Of a DNA stretch of 5,430 bases, positions 1 through 5,409 are shown in pieces (position 1 is the stretch's first letter; every line of letters begins with the position of its first letter). The stretch comes from Clostridiaceae bacterium AF10-41 (GTDB lineage Bacteria > Bacillota > Clostridia > Clostridiales > Clostridiaceae). Both the position numbers and the translations under genes were made by a program. The notes under the pieces were generated by a model that was not told the origin of the DNA, searched no databases, and saw nothing but the letters and a program-made list of their open reading frames with translations. The stretch covers positions 1-5,430 of the forward strand of contig JAQCTH010000121.1 of the NCBI GenBank assembly GCA_027686065.1, given 5' to 3'.

Positions 1-1
1 A

Positions 2-40
2 AAGGCTTCTGGAGAACCATTTGATGCAGGTAAGAGATAG
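2..40 (+). CDS. Possible C-terminal end of an upstream gene (partial)
   Basis: The reading frame starting at base 2 encodes KASGEPFDAGKR and stops at TAG (38-40). Its codons (GGA, GAA, CCA, TTT, GAT, GCA, AGA) match the usage of the intact genes in the window. The next frame also stays open, to a TAA at 45-47, but it needs CTG, GAG and AGG codons that fit less well. A strong terminator 40 bases downstream supports a plus-strand gene ending here. Twelve residues are too few to assign a family. Confidence 0.4.
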   Translation, partial: KASGEPFDAGKR

Positions 41-79
41 GGCTTAAGTTAATAGTGAAAAAGTTAATATAGAAATATT

Positions 80-126
80 AAAGAGTTTATATAATTCATA
101 TCAGTGAAATATATAAACTCTTTTTT
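80..126 (+). terminator. Intrinsic terminator of the upstream gene
   Basis: There is a perfect 14-bp inverted repeat, with the left arm at 80-93 (AAAGAGTTTATATA) and the right arm at 110-123. The arms are separated by a 16-nt loop and run straight into a T6 tract at 121-126. The stem is AT-rich but long. It lies 40 nt after the likely upstream stop codon and before the promoter of the beta-helix gene, so it isolates that gene as its own transcription unit. Confidence 0.85.
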
Positions 127-160
127 ATTCCATTCTTTTAGATTTTAAGAGGATATATGT

Positions 161-193
161 TTTAAGATTAATTTAAGGTAGTAATGTTATCTT
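161..193 (+). promoter_or_regulatory. Promoter with tandem TTTAAG response-regulator site, beta-helix gene
   Basis: TTTAAG at 161-166 is repeated at 172-177 with five bases between, an 11-bp period of about one helical turn. Ten bases after the second copy comes TATCTT (188-193), a 4/6 match to the -10 box. The repeats occupy the -35 region, which has no good TTGACA, so the promoter probably depends on an activator. This geometry is typical of OmpR/PhoB-family response regulators and matches the CiaR consensus TTTAAG-N5-TTTAAG. A nearly identical element precedes the VTC operon at 5393-5409. Transcription should begin near 200, giving a leader of about 50 nt. The operator identity is inferred from repeat geometry. 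Confidence 0.72.
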
Positions 194-237
194 ACTAATA
201 TGAAATAATTATTAAATAGTTATTTAATCAAAATTTT

Positions 238-243
238 AGGAGG
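238..243 (+). promoter_or_regulatory. Ribosome-binding site of the beta-helix gene
   Basis: AGGAGG lies 7 nt before the ATG at 251. This perfect Shine-Dalgarno site fixes the start, which is followed directly by a signal peptide. Confidence 0.9.
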
Positions 244-250
244 AATATTT

Positions 251-1948
251 ATGAATAAAAAAGTTATAGCAATGTTAACAATAGCATCTTTATTTATAGT
301 ATCTACAGGATGTTCAAATAAAGAAGCAAGTTCAAATAAAACTTCAGCAACTAGCACAGTTGGAGTAGATACAACAATAACATTAGGAGATACAATTGAT
401 GTAGATGGAGAAGGAGTAGTAGTTGAAAAAAATAAGGTTACTATAAATTCATCAGGAACATACAGTATATCAGGAACATTAAGAGATGGACAAATAGAAG
501 TTAATGCTGGAGATGAAGACAATGTACAACTTATATTAAATGGAGTTAATATAACTAACTCAACTAGTTCCGGGATATATGTAGCAAATTCTAAAAATAC
601 TTATGTAATATTAGAAGATGGAACTAGCAATGAAGTTACGGATGGTGAAAATTATATATTTGAAGATACCTCAACAGATGAACCGAATGCAGCAATTTTT
701 AGTAAAAGTGATTTGTTTATTAGTGGAACAGGATCTCTTAAAGTAAATGCTAAATATAATAATGGAATAACAAGCAAAGATGATTTAGAAATAGCAGATG
801 GAACTATATCAATTGATTCAGTAGCAGATGGTATTAGAGGAAGAGATTCAATTACTATTTCAAGTGGTAATATAATTATTAATTCACAGGGAGATGGTAT
901 GAAGTCTAATAATGATGAAGATACAGAAAAAGGTTATGTATTAATTGAAGGAGGAACAATTAATATAACATCAGGTGAAGATGGAATACAAGCAGAAACA
1001 GTTGCAACAATAACAGGTGGAGATATAACAATAAATTCAGTTGATGATTCAATACATTCAAATGATAAAGTTGAAATTAATGGTGGAACTATTAACATAA
1101 AATCAGGTGATGATGGAATTCATGCAGATTCAATAATAGATATAAATAATGGAGATATTACTATAGCAAAATCATATGAAGGGATAGAAGCAGAAACAAT
1201 AAATATAAATAATGGGAATATAAAAGTTACTTCAAGTGATGATGGAGTGAATGCTTCAGGGGGAAATGATGGATCTTCAATAAATGGAAGACCAGGACAA
1301 AATAATTTTGCTTCAGCAGGAAAGGGAACAATAAATATTAATGGTGGAAAAATTGTTGTAGATGCAAGTGGAGATGGACTTGATGCTAATGGATCAATAT
1401 ATATGAAAGATGGAACAGTTATAGTTAATGGACCAGAGGATAATGGAAATGGTTCGTTAGATTATGATGGAGAATTCCAAATTACAGGGGGATTATTAAT
1501 TGCAGCTGGAAGCTCAGGTATGGCTCAATCTCCAAGTGAAATATCAAGCCAAAATTCAATTAATATATTCTCAGCAATACAAGCTAATACAATAGTACGA
1601 GTTGAAGATTCAAATGGAAATGAAGTAGTAACCTTTGCTCCTAGTAAAAATGTTCAATCATTAGTAATATCTTCAGCAAATATTAAAATTGGAGAAACTT
1701 ACAATGTTTATACTGGAGGAACATCAACGGGGTCAGTGAATGATGGTATATATTCAGAGGGAAGTTATTTAGATGGTACAGAATTAGAAAGTTTTACAGT
1801 ATCAGGAGTAGTAACTAACATAGGTGAAGTAACTGGAGGATTTGGAGGATCTGGTGCTGGAATGCAAGGCCAAGGAGGAGGATTTCCAGGAGGAGAAAGA
1901 CCAACTCAAGGGGAATTCCCAGGAGGAGAAATGCCTGCAAGACCTTAA
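251..1948 (+). CDS. Exported parallel beta-helix protein, Cthe_2159-type carbohydrate-binding domain family
   Basis: This 565-residue protein begins with a Lys-rich n-region and a hydrophobic stretch (5-19). The sequence STGC then places Cys21 as a probable lipidation site, although Ser rather than Leu/Val/Ile at -3 makes the lipobox imperfect. A Ser/Thr-rich linker (22-40) leads to a beta-rich domain. From about 193 to 396 there are eight rungs built on the pattern D-G-I-x-A/S...I-x-I-x-G-G-x-I-x-I-x-S, mostly 22 residues apart, as expected for a right-handed parallel beta-helix. Paired acidic residues at rung ends (for example 265-266, 287-288, 330-331) could bind calcium. A closing beta domain (405-525) and a Gly/Pro-rich tail (529-565) follow. 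The family prototype, Cthe_2159 of Clostridium thermocellum, binds acidic polysaccharides and has no demonstrated lyase activity. The protein should sit outside the membrane. It shares an operator with the VTC/DUF4956 operon, which suggests a joint role. The family call is confident; ligand and function are inferred. Confidence 0.88.
   Translation: MNKKVIAMLTIASLFIVSTGCSNKEASSNKTSATSTVGVDTTITLGDTIDVDGEGVVVEKNKVTINSSGTYSISGTLRDGQIEVNAGDEDNVQLILNGVNITNSTSSGIYVANSKNTYVILEDGTSNEVTDGENYIFEDTSTDEPNAAIFSKSDLFISGTGSLKVNAKYNNGITSKDDLEIADGTISIDSVADGIRGRDSITISSGNIIINSQGDGMKSNNDEDTEKGYVLIEGGTINITSGEDGIQAETVATITGGDITINSVDDSIHSNDKVEINGGTINIKSGDDGIHADSIIDINNGDITIAKSYEGIEAETININNGNIKVTSSDDGVNASGGNDGSSINGRPGQNNFASAGKGTININGGKIVVDASGDGLDANGSIYMKDGTVIVNGPEDNGNGSLDYDGEFQITGGLLIAAGSSGMAQSPSEISSQNSINIFSAIQANTIVRVEDSNGNEVVTFAPSKNVQSLVISSANIKIGETYNVYTGGTSTGSVNDGIYSEGSYLDGTELESFTVSGVVTNIGEVTGGFGGSGAGMQGQGGGFPGGERPTQGEFPGGEMPARP
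827..1438 (+). repeat. Coding repeats: eight beta-helix rungs, mostly 66-bp period
   Basis: Codons 193-396 encode degenerate repeats starting at residues 193, 215, 244, 266, 288, 310, 331 and 375. Intervals are 22, 29, 22, 22, 22, 21 and 44 residues. The 29 reflects a polar insertion (DEDTEK, 222-227). The 44 reflects a Gly/Asn-rich loop (337-359) inserted into one rung. The repeats are divergent in DNA sequence, so they reflect protein fold rather than recent tandem duplication. Confidence 0.75.
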
Positions 1949-1968
1949 TAGAATATTTTATTGAAAAG

Positions 1969-2014
1969 TGGTATATACAAATAATTTATAAATTATTTGT
2001 ATATACCATATTTT
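1969..2014 (+). terminator. Probable intrinsic terminator of the beta-helix gene
   Basis: Bases 1969-2008 form a perfect 40-bp palindrome with its centre between 1988 and 1989. It starts 20 nt after the stop codon at 1946-1948. The outer end begins TGGTATATAC and the rest is almost all A/T. The trailing tract TATTTTGTT is only moderately T-rich. Position and stem length favour a terminator, but a perfect DNA palindrome could also be a protein-binding site. Confidence 0.7.
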
Positions 2015-2110
2015 GTTAGTTAATTCTTATAATAAATTTAAAAATAGTATGTAAATACTTATCAAATTACGAATAATAAAAATATATTAGATATTATGTA
2101 ATAAGATATA

Positions 2111-2139
2111 TTGACAATATTGATATTCGATAATAGAAT
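2111..2139 (+). promoter_or_regulatory. Sigma-A-type promoter of the padR operon
   Basis: TTGACA (2111-2116, a perfect -35) is separated by 17 bases from TAGAAT (2134-2139, 5/6 match to -10). Transcription should begin near 2146, giving a leader of about 63 nt. The spacer is almost wholly occupied by an operator-like dyad (2116-2134), so a bound repressor would directly block RNA polymerase. Nothing clear is seen between the preceding stem-loop and this promoter (2015-2110) beyond AT-rich DNA that may act as an UP element. Confidence 0.82.
2116..2134 (+). promoter_or_regulatory. Putative PadR operator, copy 1
   Basis: This is an imperfect 8-3-8 dyad, AATATTGA-TAT-TCGATAAT. It differs from copy 2 at one base in each arm and lies between the -35 and -10 boxes. 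Two copies of the same dyad in front of a PadR gene argue for autorepression. The assignment is inferred from position and repetition. Confidence 0.65.
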
Positions 2140-2174
2140 TATATTATATGAATGGTAATTTTTTTTGCGTATTT

Positions 2175-2193
2175 AATATCGAGTATCGATATT
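2175..2193 (+). promoter_or_regulatory. Putative PadR operator, copy 2, abutting the ribosome-binding site
   Basis: This is a perfect 8-3-8 dyad, AATATCGA-GTA-TCGATATT, lying in the transcribed leader with its centre 59 bp from that of copy 1. It ends one base before the Shine-Dalgarno site. It could act as a second repressor site or roadblock. In the mRNA the same bases could fold into an 8-bp hairpin next to the ribosome-binding site. Confidence 0.65.
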
Positions 2194-2194
2194 C

Positions 2195-2202
2195 GGAGGT
2201 GA
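2195..2202 (+). promoter_or_regulatory. Ribosome-binding site of the padR gene
   Basis: GGAGGTGA is a strong Shine-Dalgarno site 6 nt before the ATG at 2209. It directly follows operator copy 2. Confidence 0.88.
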
Positions 2203-2208
2203 CAGAGG

Positions 2209-2535
2209 ATGCCAAGAGAACAATTTCAGAATTTAACTGAACCAATGTATTATATATTAATATCTTTAATAGAAGAAAGATGTGGAGTAGATATAATGGC
2301 ATCAGTTGAAGAATTATCTAAGGGAAGAGTTAATGTAGGACCGGGAACATTATATGCCCTGCTTGGTAGATTTGAAAAAGAAGGAATGATTAGGGAAACA
2401 GAAGTTGTTGGAAGAAAAAGAAGTTATATAATTACTAAAAAAGGATTAGGAATACTTAAAGATGAATATACGAGGTTAGTAATGTTGGTTAAGGATGGAA
2501 AATCTTTTTTAGGGGGAATTTATGGTGATATTTAG
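2209..2535 (+). CDS. PadR-family transcriptional regulator
   Basis: This 108-residue protein has the PadR winged helix-turn-helix and the short length of the subfamily with a reduced C-terminal dimerisation helix. Helix 1 contains the typical MYYILISLIEE segment (13-23). The recognition-helix region (about 40-61) carries the hallmark VGPGTLYALLGRFEKEG. The wing follows at 66-80 (GRKRSYIITKKG), and a short helix (81-96) probably supports dimerisation. PadR proteins are usually repressors released by small molecules or stress. Its own promoter holds two matching dyads, which points to autoregulation. Its last 14 bases overlap the start of the DUF2812 gene, so the two are translationally coupled. 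The DUF2812 protein is probably its functional partner. The inducer cannot be read from the sequence. Confidence 0.93.
   Translation: MPREQFQNLTEPMYYILISLIEERCGVDIMASVEELSKGRVNVGPGTLYALLGRFEKEGMIRETEVVGRKRSYIITKKGLGILKDEYTRLVMLVKDGKSFLGGIYGDI
2511..2516 (+). promoter_or_regulatory. Ribosome-binding site of the DUF2812 gene, inside padR
   Basis: AGGGGG lies within the padR coding region, 5 nt before the ATG at 2522. It supports this start, which overlaps padR by 14 bases. Confidence 0.75.
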
Positions 2536-3838
2536 AAATAAAAAATGGGTTATATTTAACTTTCTACCATATGAGCATAAAAGTTTAGAAGATTATTTAG
2601 AAAAAATGGCATTAAAAGGGTGGATATTAGAAAATATAAAAGGATATTATTTAAAATTTAGAAAAGATACGCCTAAAGAGTTAAGATATTCAGTTGATGT
2701 GCTAGATAGCATATCATTTGTTGATGGAAAAGATACAGACAGATCATTAGAATATAGAGAATACTGTGAAAAAGTAGGGTGGAAATTTGTTTGTGAAAAA
2801 GATAAAATACAAGTTTATTGCAGTGAATTAAATAAAGAAAGAATAGATATTCATACAGATGAAGTCGAAAAATTTAACACTGTTAGGAAGGCATCATTAA
2901 AATATGTGCTTTTAAATCTGATAACAATTATATTCCTTTTACTTGGTCAATATATTTCAACAGTTGGAAGTGATAGTGGACACTTTTTAGCAAATTCATT
3001 AGGGTTAGGGTGTTTTATATTTGCCATTATTTTTTCACTTCATGAAATAATGGGGTTAATTACATTCTTAATATTTAATCTTAAGGGTAAAATAGCTATA
3101 AATAATGGTCAAAAGGTAAGTTATAATTTTAAAAAAATATCTTTAATAAAGAGAAGTATGTATTTTTTTATGATTACTATTTTACTTATAGCGTGGTTAT
3201 CTTTTGCTATGGAATACGATATTAGTATTTTAAAAATAATTAGTATTTTAGTTTTTTTAGTACTTGCATCAAATTATATAATTGATTTTATTAAGAATAA
3301 GAATATTAAAAATAAAAAAATAATAATTCAAGGAGCTTATCTAGTATTAACATTAGCAATATTTTTTACTATTACTAATATGATTTTTAGAGATGTATTT
3401 ATTAAGGACTATAATTATAGCGATAAAATGTTAAATAAAGTAGATAATTTAAAAATTGAAGATTTTAATGATGTTAGTAAGGAAGATTCATTATATTTTA
3501 GAGCAGAGAAAACACCAGTAGCTGCTTATTTGTATTATGGAGATGAAGGAGAAAAAAATTACTTAAGTTATGAAATTTTTGAAAGTAAATATAAATGGGT
3601 AGTTGAGTATAATTTTAATAAGAGGATAAAATTTGTAAATAAAATAGGGGTAGAATATATAGAAAAGAAAACTAGTTTACCAAAAGGTATAAATGTTTAT
3701 ATGAATGAACATGGACATCGATATACAATAATATCTCAAAATAAAATGGTAGAAATATCAAGTATGGATAATGTAAGTGAAGAGGAATTAATTAATGTGG
3801 TTTATGAGAAATTGTTTAGTAGCAACTTAAGTAATTAA
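2522..3838 (+). CDS. DUF2812 domain-containing membrane protein, PadR partner
   Basis: The protein has 438 residues. Residues 10-110 match the DUF2812 pattern: FLPYEHKSLEDYLEKMALKGW near the start, then LKFRK, ELRYSVDV and YCEKVGWKFV. About five membrane segments follow (127-146, 156-180, 213-231, 236-257, 271-289). The loops at 188-212 and 258-270 are rich in Lys/Arg, so the positive-inside rule puts the DUF2812 domain in the cytoplasm and the C-terminal region (about 290-438) outside. That region is charged and Tyr-rich, has no cysteine, and I do not recognise its family. DUF2812 genes commonly follow PadR genes; their biochemical role is not established. The layout fits a membrane sensor or antagonist acting on PadR, but this is inference. 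Residues 156-187 are long enough for a second hairpin, which would flip the topology. Confidence 0.85.
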   Translation: MVIFRNKKWVIFNFLPYEHKSLEDYLEKMALKGWILENIKGYYLKFRKDTPKELRYSVDVLDSISFVDGKDTDRSLEYREYCEKVGWKFVCEKDKIQVYCSELNKERIDIHTDEVEKFNTVRKASLKYVLLNLITIIFLLLGQYISTVGSDSGHFLANSLGLGCFIFAIIFSLHEIMGLITFLIFNLKGKIAINNGQKVSYNFKKISLIKRSMYFFMITILLIAWLSFAMEYDISILKIISILVFLVLASNYIIDFIKNKNIKNKKIIIQGAYLVLTLAIFFTITNMIFRDVFIKDYNYSDKMLNKVDNLKIEDFNDVSKEDSLYFRAEKTPVAAYLYYGDEGEKNYLSYEIFESKYKWVVEYNFNKRIKFVNKIGVEYIEKKTSLPKGINVYMNEHGHRYTIISQNKMVEISSMDNVSEEELINVVYEKLFSSNLSN

Positions 3839-3845
3839 ATATAAG

Positions 3846-3901
3846 AAAGCGGAGATAAATAGATTAGAATCATTTCACGTAGTCTATTTATTTTCGCTTT
3901 T
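3846..3901 (+). terminator. Terminator between convergent operons
   Basis: The arms 3846-3866 and 3880-3900 pair over 21 positions around a 13-nt loop, with AAAGCG/CGCTTT at the base and a short TTTT-A-T tail. Three of the pairs are G-U in the plus-strand RNA. In the minus-strand RNA these become C-A mismatches, so the fold is better suited to ending the padR-DUF2812 transcript. In the other direction it is followed by CTTATATTT and may act as a weaker terminator for the VTC operon. Confidence 0.75.
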
Positions 3902-3911
3902 ATACAATGAC

Positions 3912-4601
3912 TTAATTATAAACTTTTTCTTCAAAACCAGCAAAATTCAGTGAAATATTTAAATTACCATTTTTGCATCTTAATTCATCTATAAATTTCT
4001 TTTGATCAACATCAAGTTTCATATGAATAATATAGTGAATTTCAAATAGTGAGCCAAAATCTCTAGTTTTTATAGTTTCAATATTCCATGAGTTTGTATA
4101 TTTATTTAGTATGTCATCAAATATTCCATCATAATTTAAATCTTCAGGAATTGTAATTTTAAGTTTAGAAGTTTTTGTTCTAGGCATAGCAAATCTTGTC
4201 ATATCTAGGATAACTACTAAGGCGCAGAGTATTAAAGTAAATATAAATGCATATCCCACATAGCCCATTCCACAGGTCAAACCAACAGCTAAGGTGAAAA
4301 ATACATAAGTTATATCTTTTGGATCACCAGGTGCACTTCTAAAACGTATAATTGAAAATGCACCTGCTAAGCTAAATGCTCTTGCAACATTATTTCCTAC
4401 TAAAAGTATAATAATAGCAATTATTACAGGTAGCATTATAAGTGTTACTGTAAAACCTGAGGTATATCCCTCTCTTTTATGTGTCTTCATATAGGCAAGA
4501 CTTATAGCTAGTCCAAGAATGATTGAAGATATAATAATTAATAGTGCGTTTACTAAAGTAAATGATTCTCCAGTAGTTGATGAAATGATAGTTTCTAACA
4601 T
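3912..4601 (-). CDS. DUF4956 domain-containing membrane protein
   Basis: This 229-residue protein has four predicted membrane helices (about 17-38, 51-69, 97-114, 116-133). The most conserved stretch of the family lies between helices 2 and 3 (70-101), including NNVARAFSLAGAFSIIRFR and then PGDPKD. A soluble C-terminal domain (145-225) shows an alternating strand/helix pattern like a ferredoxin or ACT fold. The gene overlaps the end of the VTC gene by 7 bases and starts 7 nt after an AGGAGGG site, so the two products are made together. DUF4956 genes commonly accompany bacterial VTC genes. The membrane protein may anchor the polymerase or move its product, by analogy with the membrane-embedded yeast VTC complex. 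Family assignment is strong; the transport role is inferred. Confidence 0.88.
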   Translation of the reverse strand: MLETIISSTTGESFTLVNALLIIISSIILGLAISLAYMKTHKREGYTSGFTVTLIMLPVIIAIIILLVGNNVARAFSLAGAFSIIRFRSAPGDPKDITYVFFTLAVGLTCGMGYVGYAFIFTLILCALVVILDMTRFAMPRTKTSKLKITIPEDLNYDGIFDDILNKYTNSWNIETIKTRDFGSLFEIHYIIHMKLDVDQKKFIDELRCKNGNLNISLNFAGFEEKVYN

Positions 4602-5341
4602 GCATTGTCCCTCCTATTAGAATAATTTGTATCTAAGCAATATTTCATATATTCATTTCCATATTTCGAAAAGTGAGTGTTATATATTGATAATTCAGAA
4701 AGAACTCTTGTAAACCAAATAGGTATTGCTCCAAGTATTTTTACTTCCATAAGATAATGATTTTCTTCTAGTAAATTTTCACCAAAGTTACCCAGTTCAA
4801 GAACTAAGTTATCACGTCTAGTAGTTAGGTTAGAATCAAATGTTATTCTAAAATCACTATTATCTTTTCCAAAGAATGCCTTTCTACTATAGCCTATATA
4901 TACAGTTGGTTTGACTTCATTATTAGTTAAGTGGTATTCTATTTCATTAAGAACTTGATTGTTAATGTAATCAGAAGTAGCAGGTCTCTCTCTTAATTCT
5001 AAGAACCTATAAGCCTCATTCAAAGTTAAAGTAGCTCTACGTTTATTCACTATACCATTAATTTTTTTCTTTAACTCTAAAAAAACTCTATCATCCTTAC
5101 TATTAGGTATATTATAGCTCCTTAATCTAAGTTTTTCTTTATAATAAGGTTTATTAATTGAATTTCGAATTATGTGATTGTCATGTGTGTCATAATATAT
5201 ATTATAAATATCATAGTTTTTCCCATTTTTACAATACTTATCTGGACTCATATAGTTTGTTAAGATTGGGAGAAGTTTGTTATATTGTTTTTCATTTAAT
5301 ATAAATTTTTTTTCAAATCTTTGAAATGATTTTATTGCCAT
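4595..5341 (-). CDS. VTC domain protein, probable polyphosphate polymerase
   Basis: This 248-residue protein is essentially one VTC domain, of the triphosphate-tunnel fold. The tunnel residues of the yeast Vtc4 catalytic domain have visible counterparts: RFEKKF (8-13), YYDT (49-52), KLRLRSY (70-76, alternating basic residues), FLELKKK (87-93), RR (101-102), YSRKAF (151-156), FRITFD (164-169), LMEVK (197-201, the likely metal-binding Glu199 and Lys201) and SKYGNEYM (225-232). No key position looks lost, so it is probably active in making polyphosphate from ATP. It has no SPX domain, signal peptide or membrane helix, and its membrane partner is the overlapping DUF4956 gene. The ATG at 5341 follows an AGGAGG site by 7 nt. 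The promoter carries the tandem TTTAAG site shared with the beta-helix gene. The product might instead be another phosphate-containing polymer. Confidence 0.9.
   Translation of the reverse strand: MAIKSFQRFEKKFILNEKQYNKLLPILTNYMSPDKYCKNGKNYDIYNIYYDTHDNHIIRNSINKPYYKEKLRLRSYNIPNSKDDRVFLELKKKINGIVNKRRATLTLNEAYRFLELRERPATSDYINNQVLNEIEYHLTNNEVKPTVYIGYSRKAFFGKDNSDFRITFDSNLTTRRDNLVLELGNFGENLLEENHYLMEVKILGAIPIWFTRVLSELSIYNTHFSKYGNEYMKYCLDTNYSNRRDNAC
4609..4615 (-). promoter_or_regulatory. Ribosome-binding site of the DUF4956 gene, inside the VTC gene
   Basis: AGGAGGG on the minus strand lies 7 nt before the ATG at 4601 and within the last codons of the VTC gene. A second ATG at 4605-4603 is out of frame and closer to this site than usual. 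Confidence 0.85.
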
Positions 5342-5348
5342 ATTACTA

Positions 5349-5354
5349 CCTCCT
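5349..5354 (-). promoter_or_regulatory. Ribosome-binding site of the VTC gene
   Basis: AGGAGG on the minus strand, 7 nt before the ATG at 5341, fixes the start. Confidence 0.9.
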
Positions 5355-5376
5355 ATTGAATGATCTTTATGAAGTA

Positions 5377-5409
5377 ATTATATAAACCTAACCTTAAAGA
5401 AATCTTAAA
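5377..5409 (-). promoter_or_regulatory. Promoter with tandem TTTAAG response-regulator site, VTC operon
   Basis: Read on the minus strand, TTTAAG (5409-5404), five bases, then TTTAAG (5398-5393) form an 11-bp-period direct repeat. After exactly 10 bases comes a perfect TATAAT (5382-5377). There is no TTGACA, and the repeats fill the -35 region. Over the 19 bases starting at the first TTTAAG it matches the beta-helix promoter at 17 positions, and the distance to the -10 box is identical. Transcription should begin near 5370, leaving a leader of about 29 nt. The remaining bases to the window end are AT-rich and show no further feature. Confidence 0.78.

Noticed and set aside
1..47. Alternative reading of the left edge ending at TAA 45-47
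   Set aside because: Its codons (CTT, CTG, GAG, AGG) fit the window's usage less well than the frame ending at 38-40. It remains possible because so little sequence is present.
180..196. Short inverted repeat AGTAA / TTACT around the -10 box of the beta-helix promoter
   Set aside because: Five base pairs with a 7-nt gap is not distinguishable from chance and has no counterpart at the VTC promoter.
211..228. AT-only 8-2-8 inverted repeat in the leader of the beta-helix gene
   Set aside because: ATTAAATA-GT-TATTTAAT has no G-C pair and too short a loop. Such repeats are common by chance in this composition.
220..522. 100-residue minus-strand open frame opposite the start of the beta-helix gene
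   Set aside because: It has no Shine-Dalgarno site, is rich in Ser/Thr/Pro/Val as expected from reading the repetitive sense gene backwards, and lies under a well-supported gene.
1851..1935. Several AGGAGG-like sites near the end of the beta-helix gene, one followed by an ATG
   Set aside because: They come from Gly-Gly codons in the tail. The ATG at 1931 is in frame and would encode only five residues.
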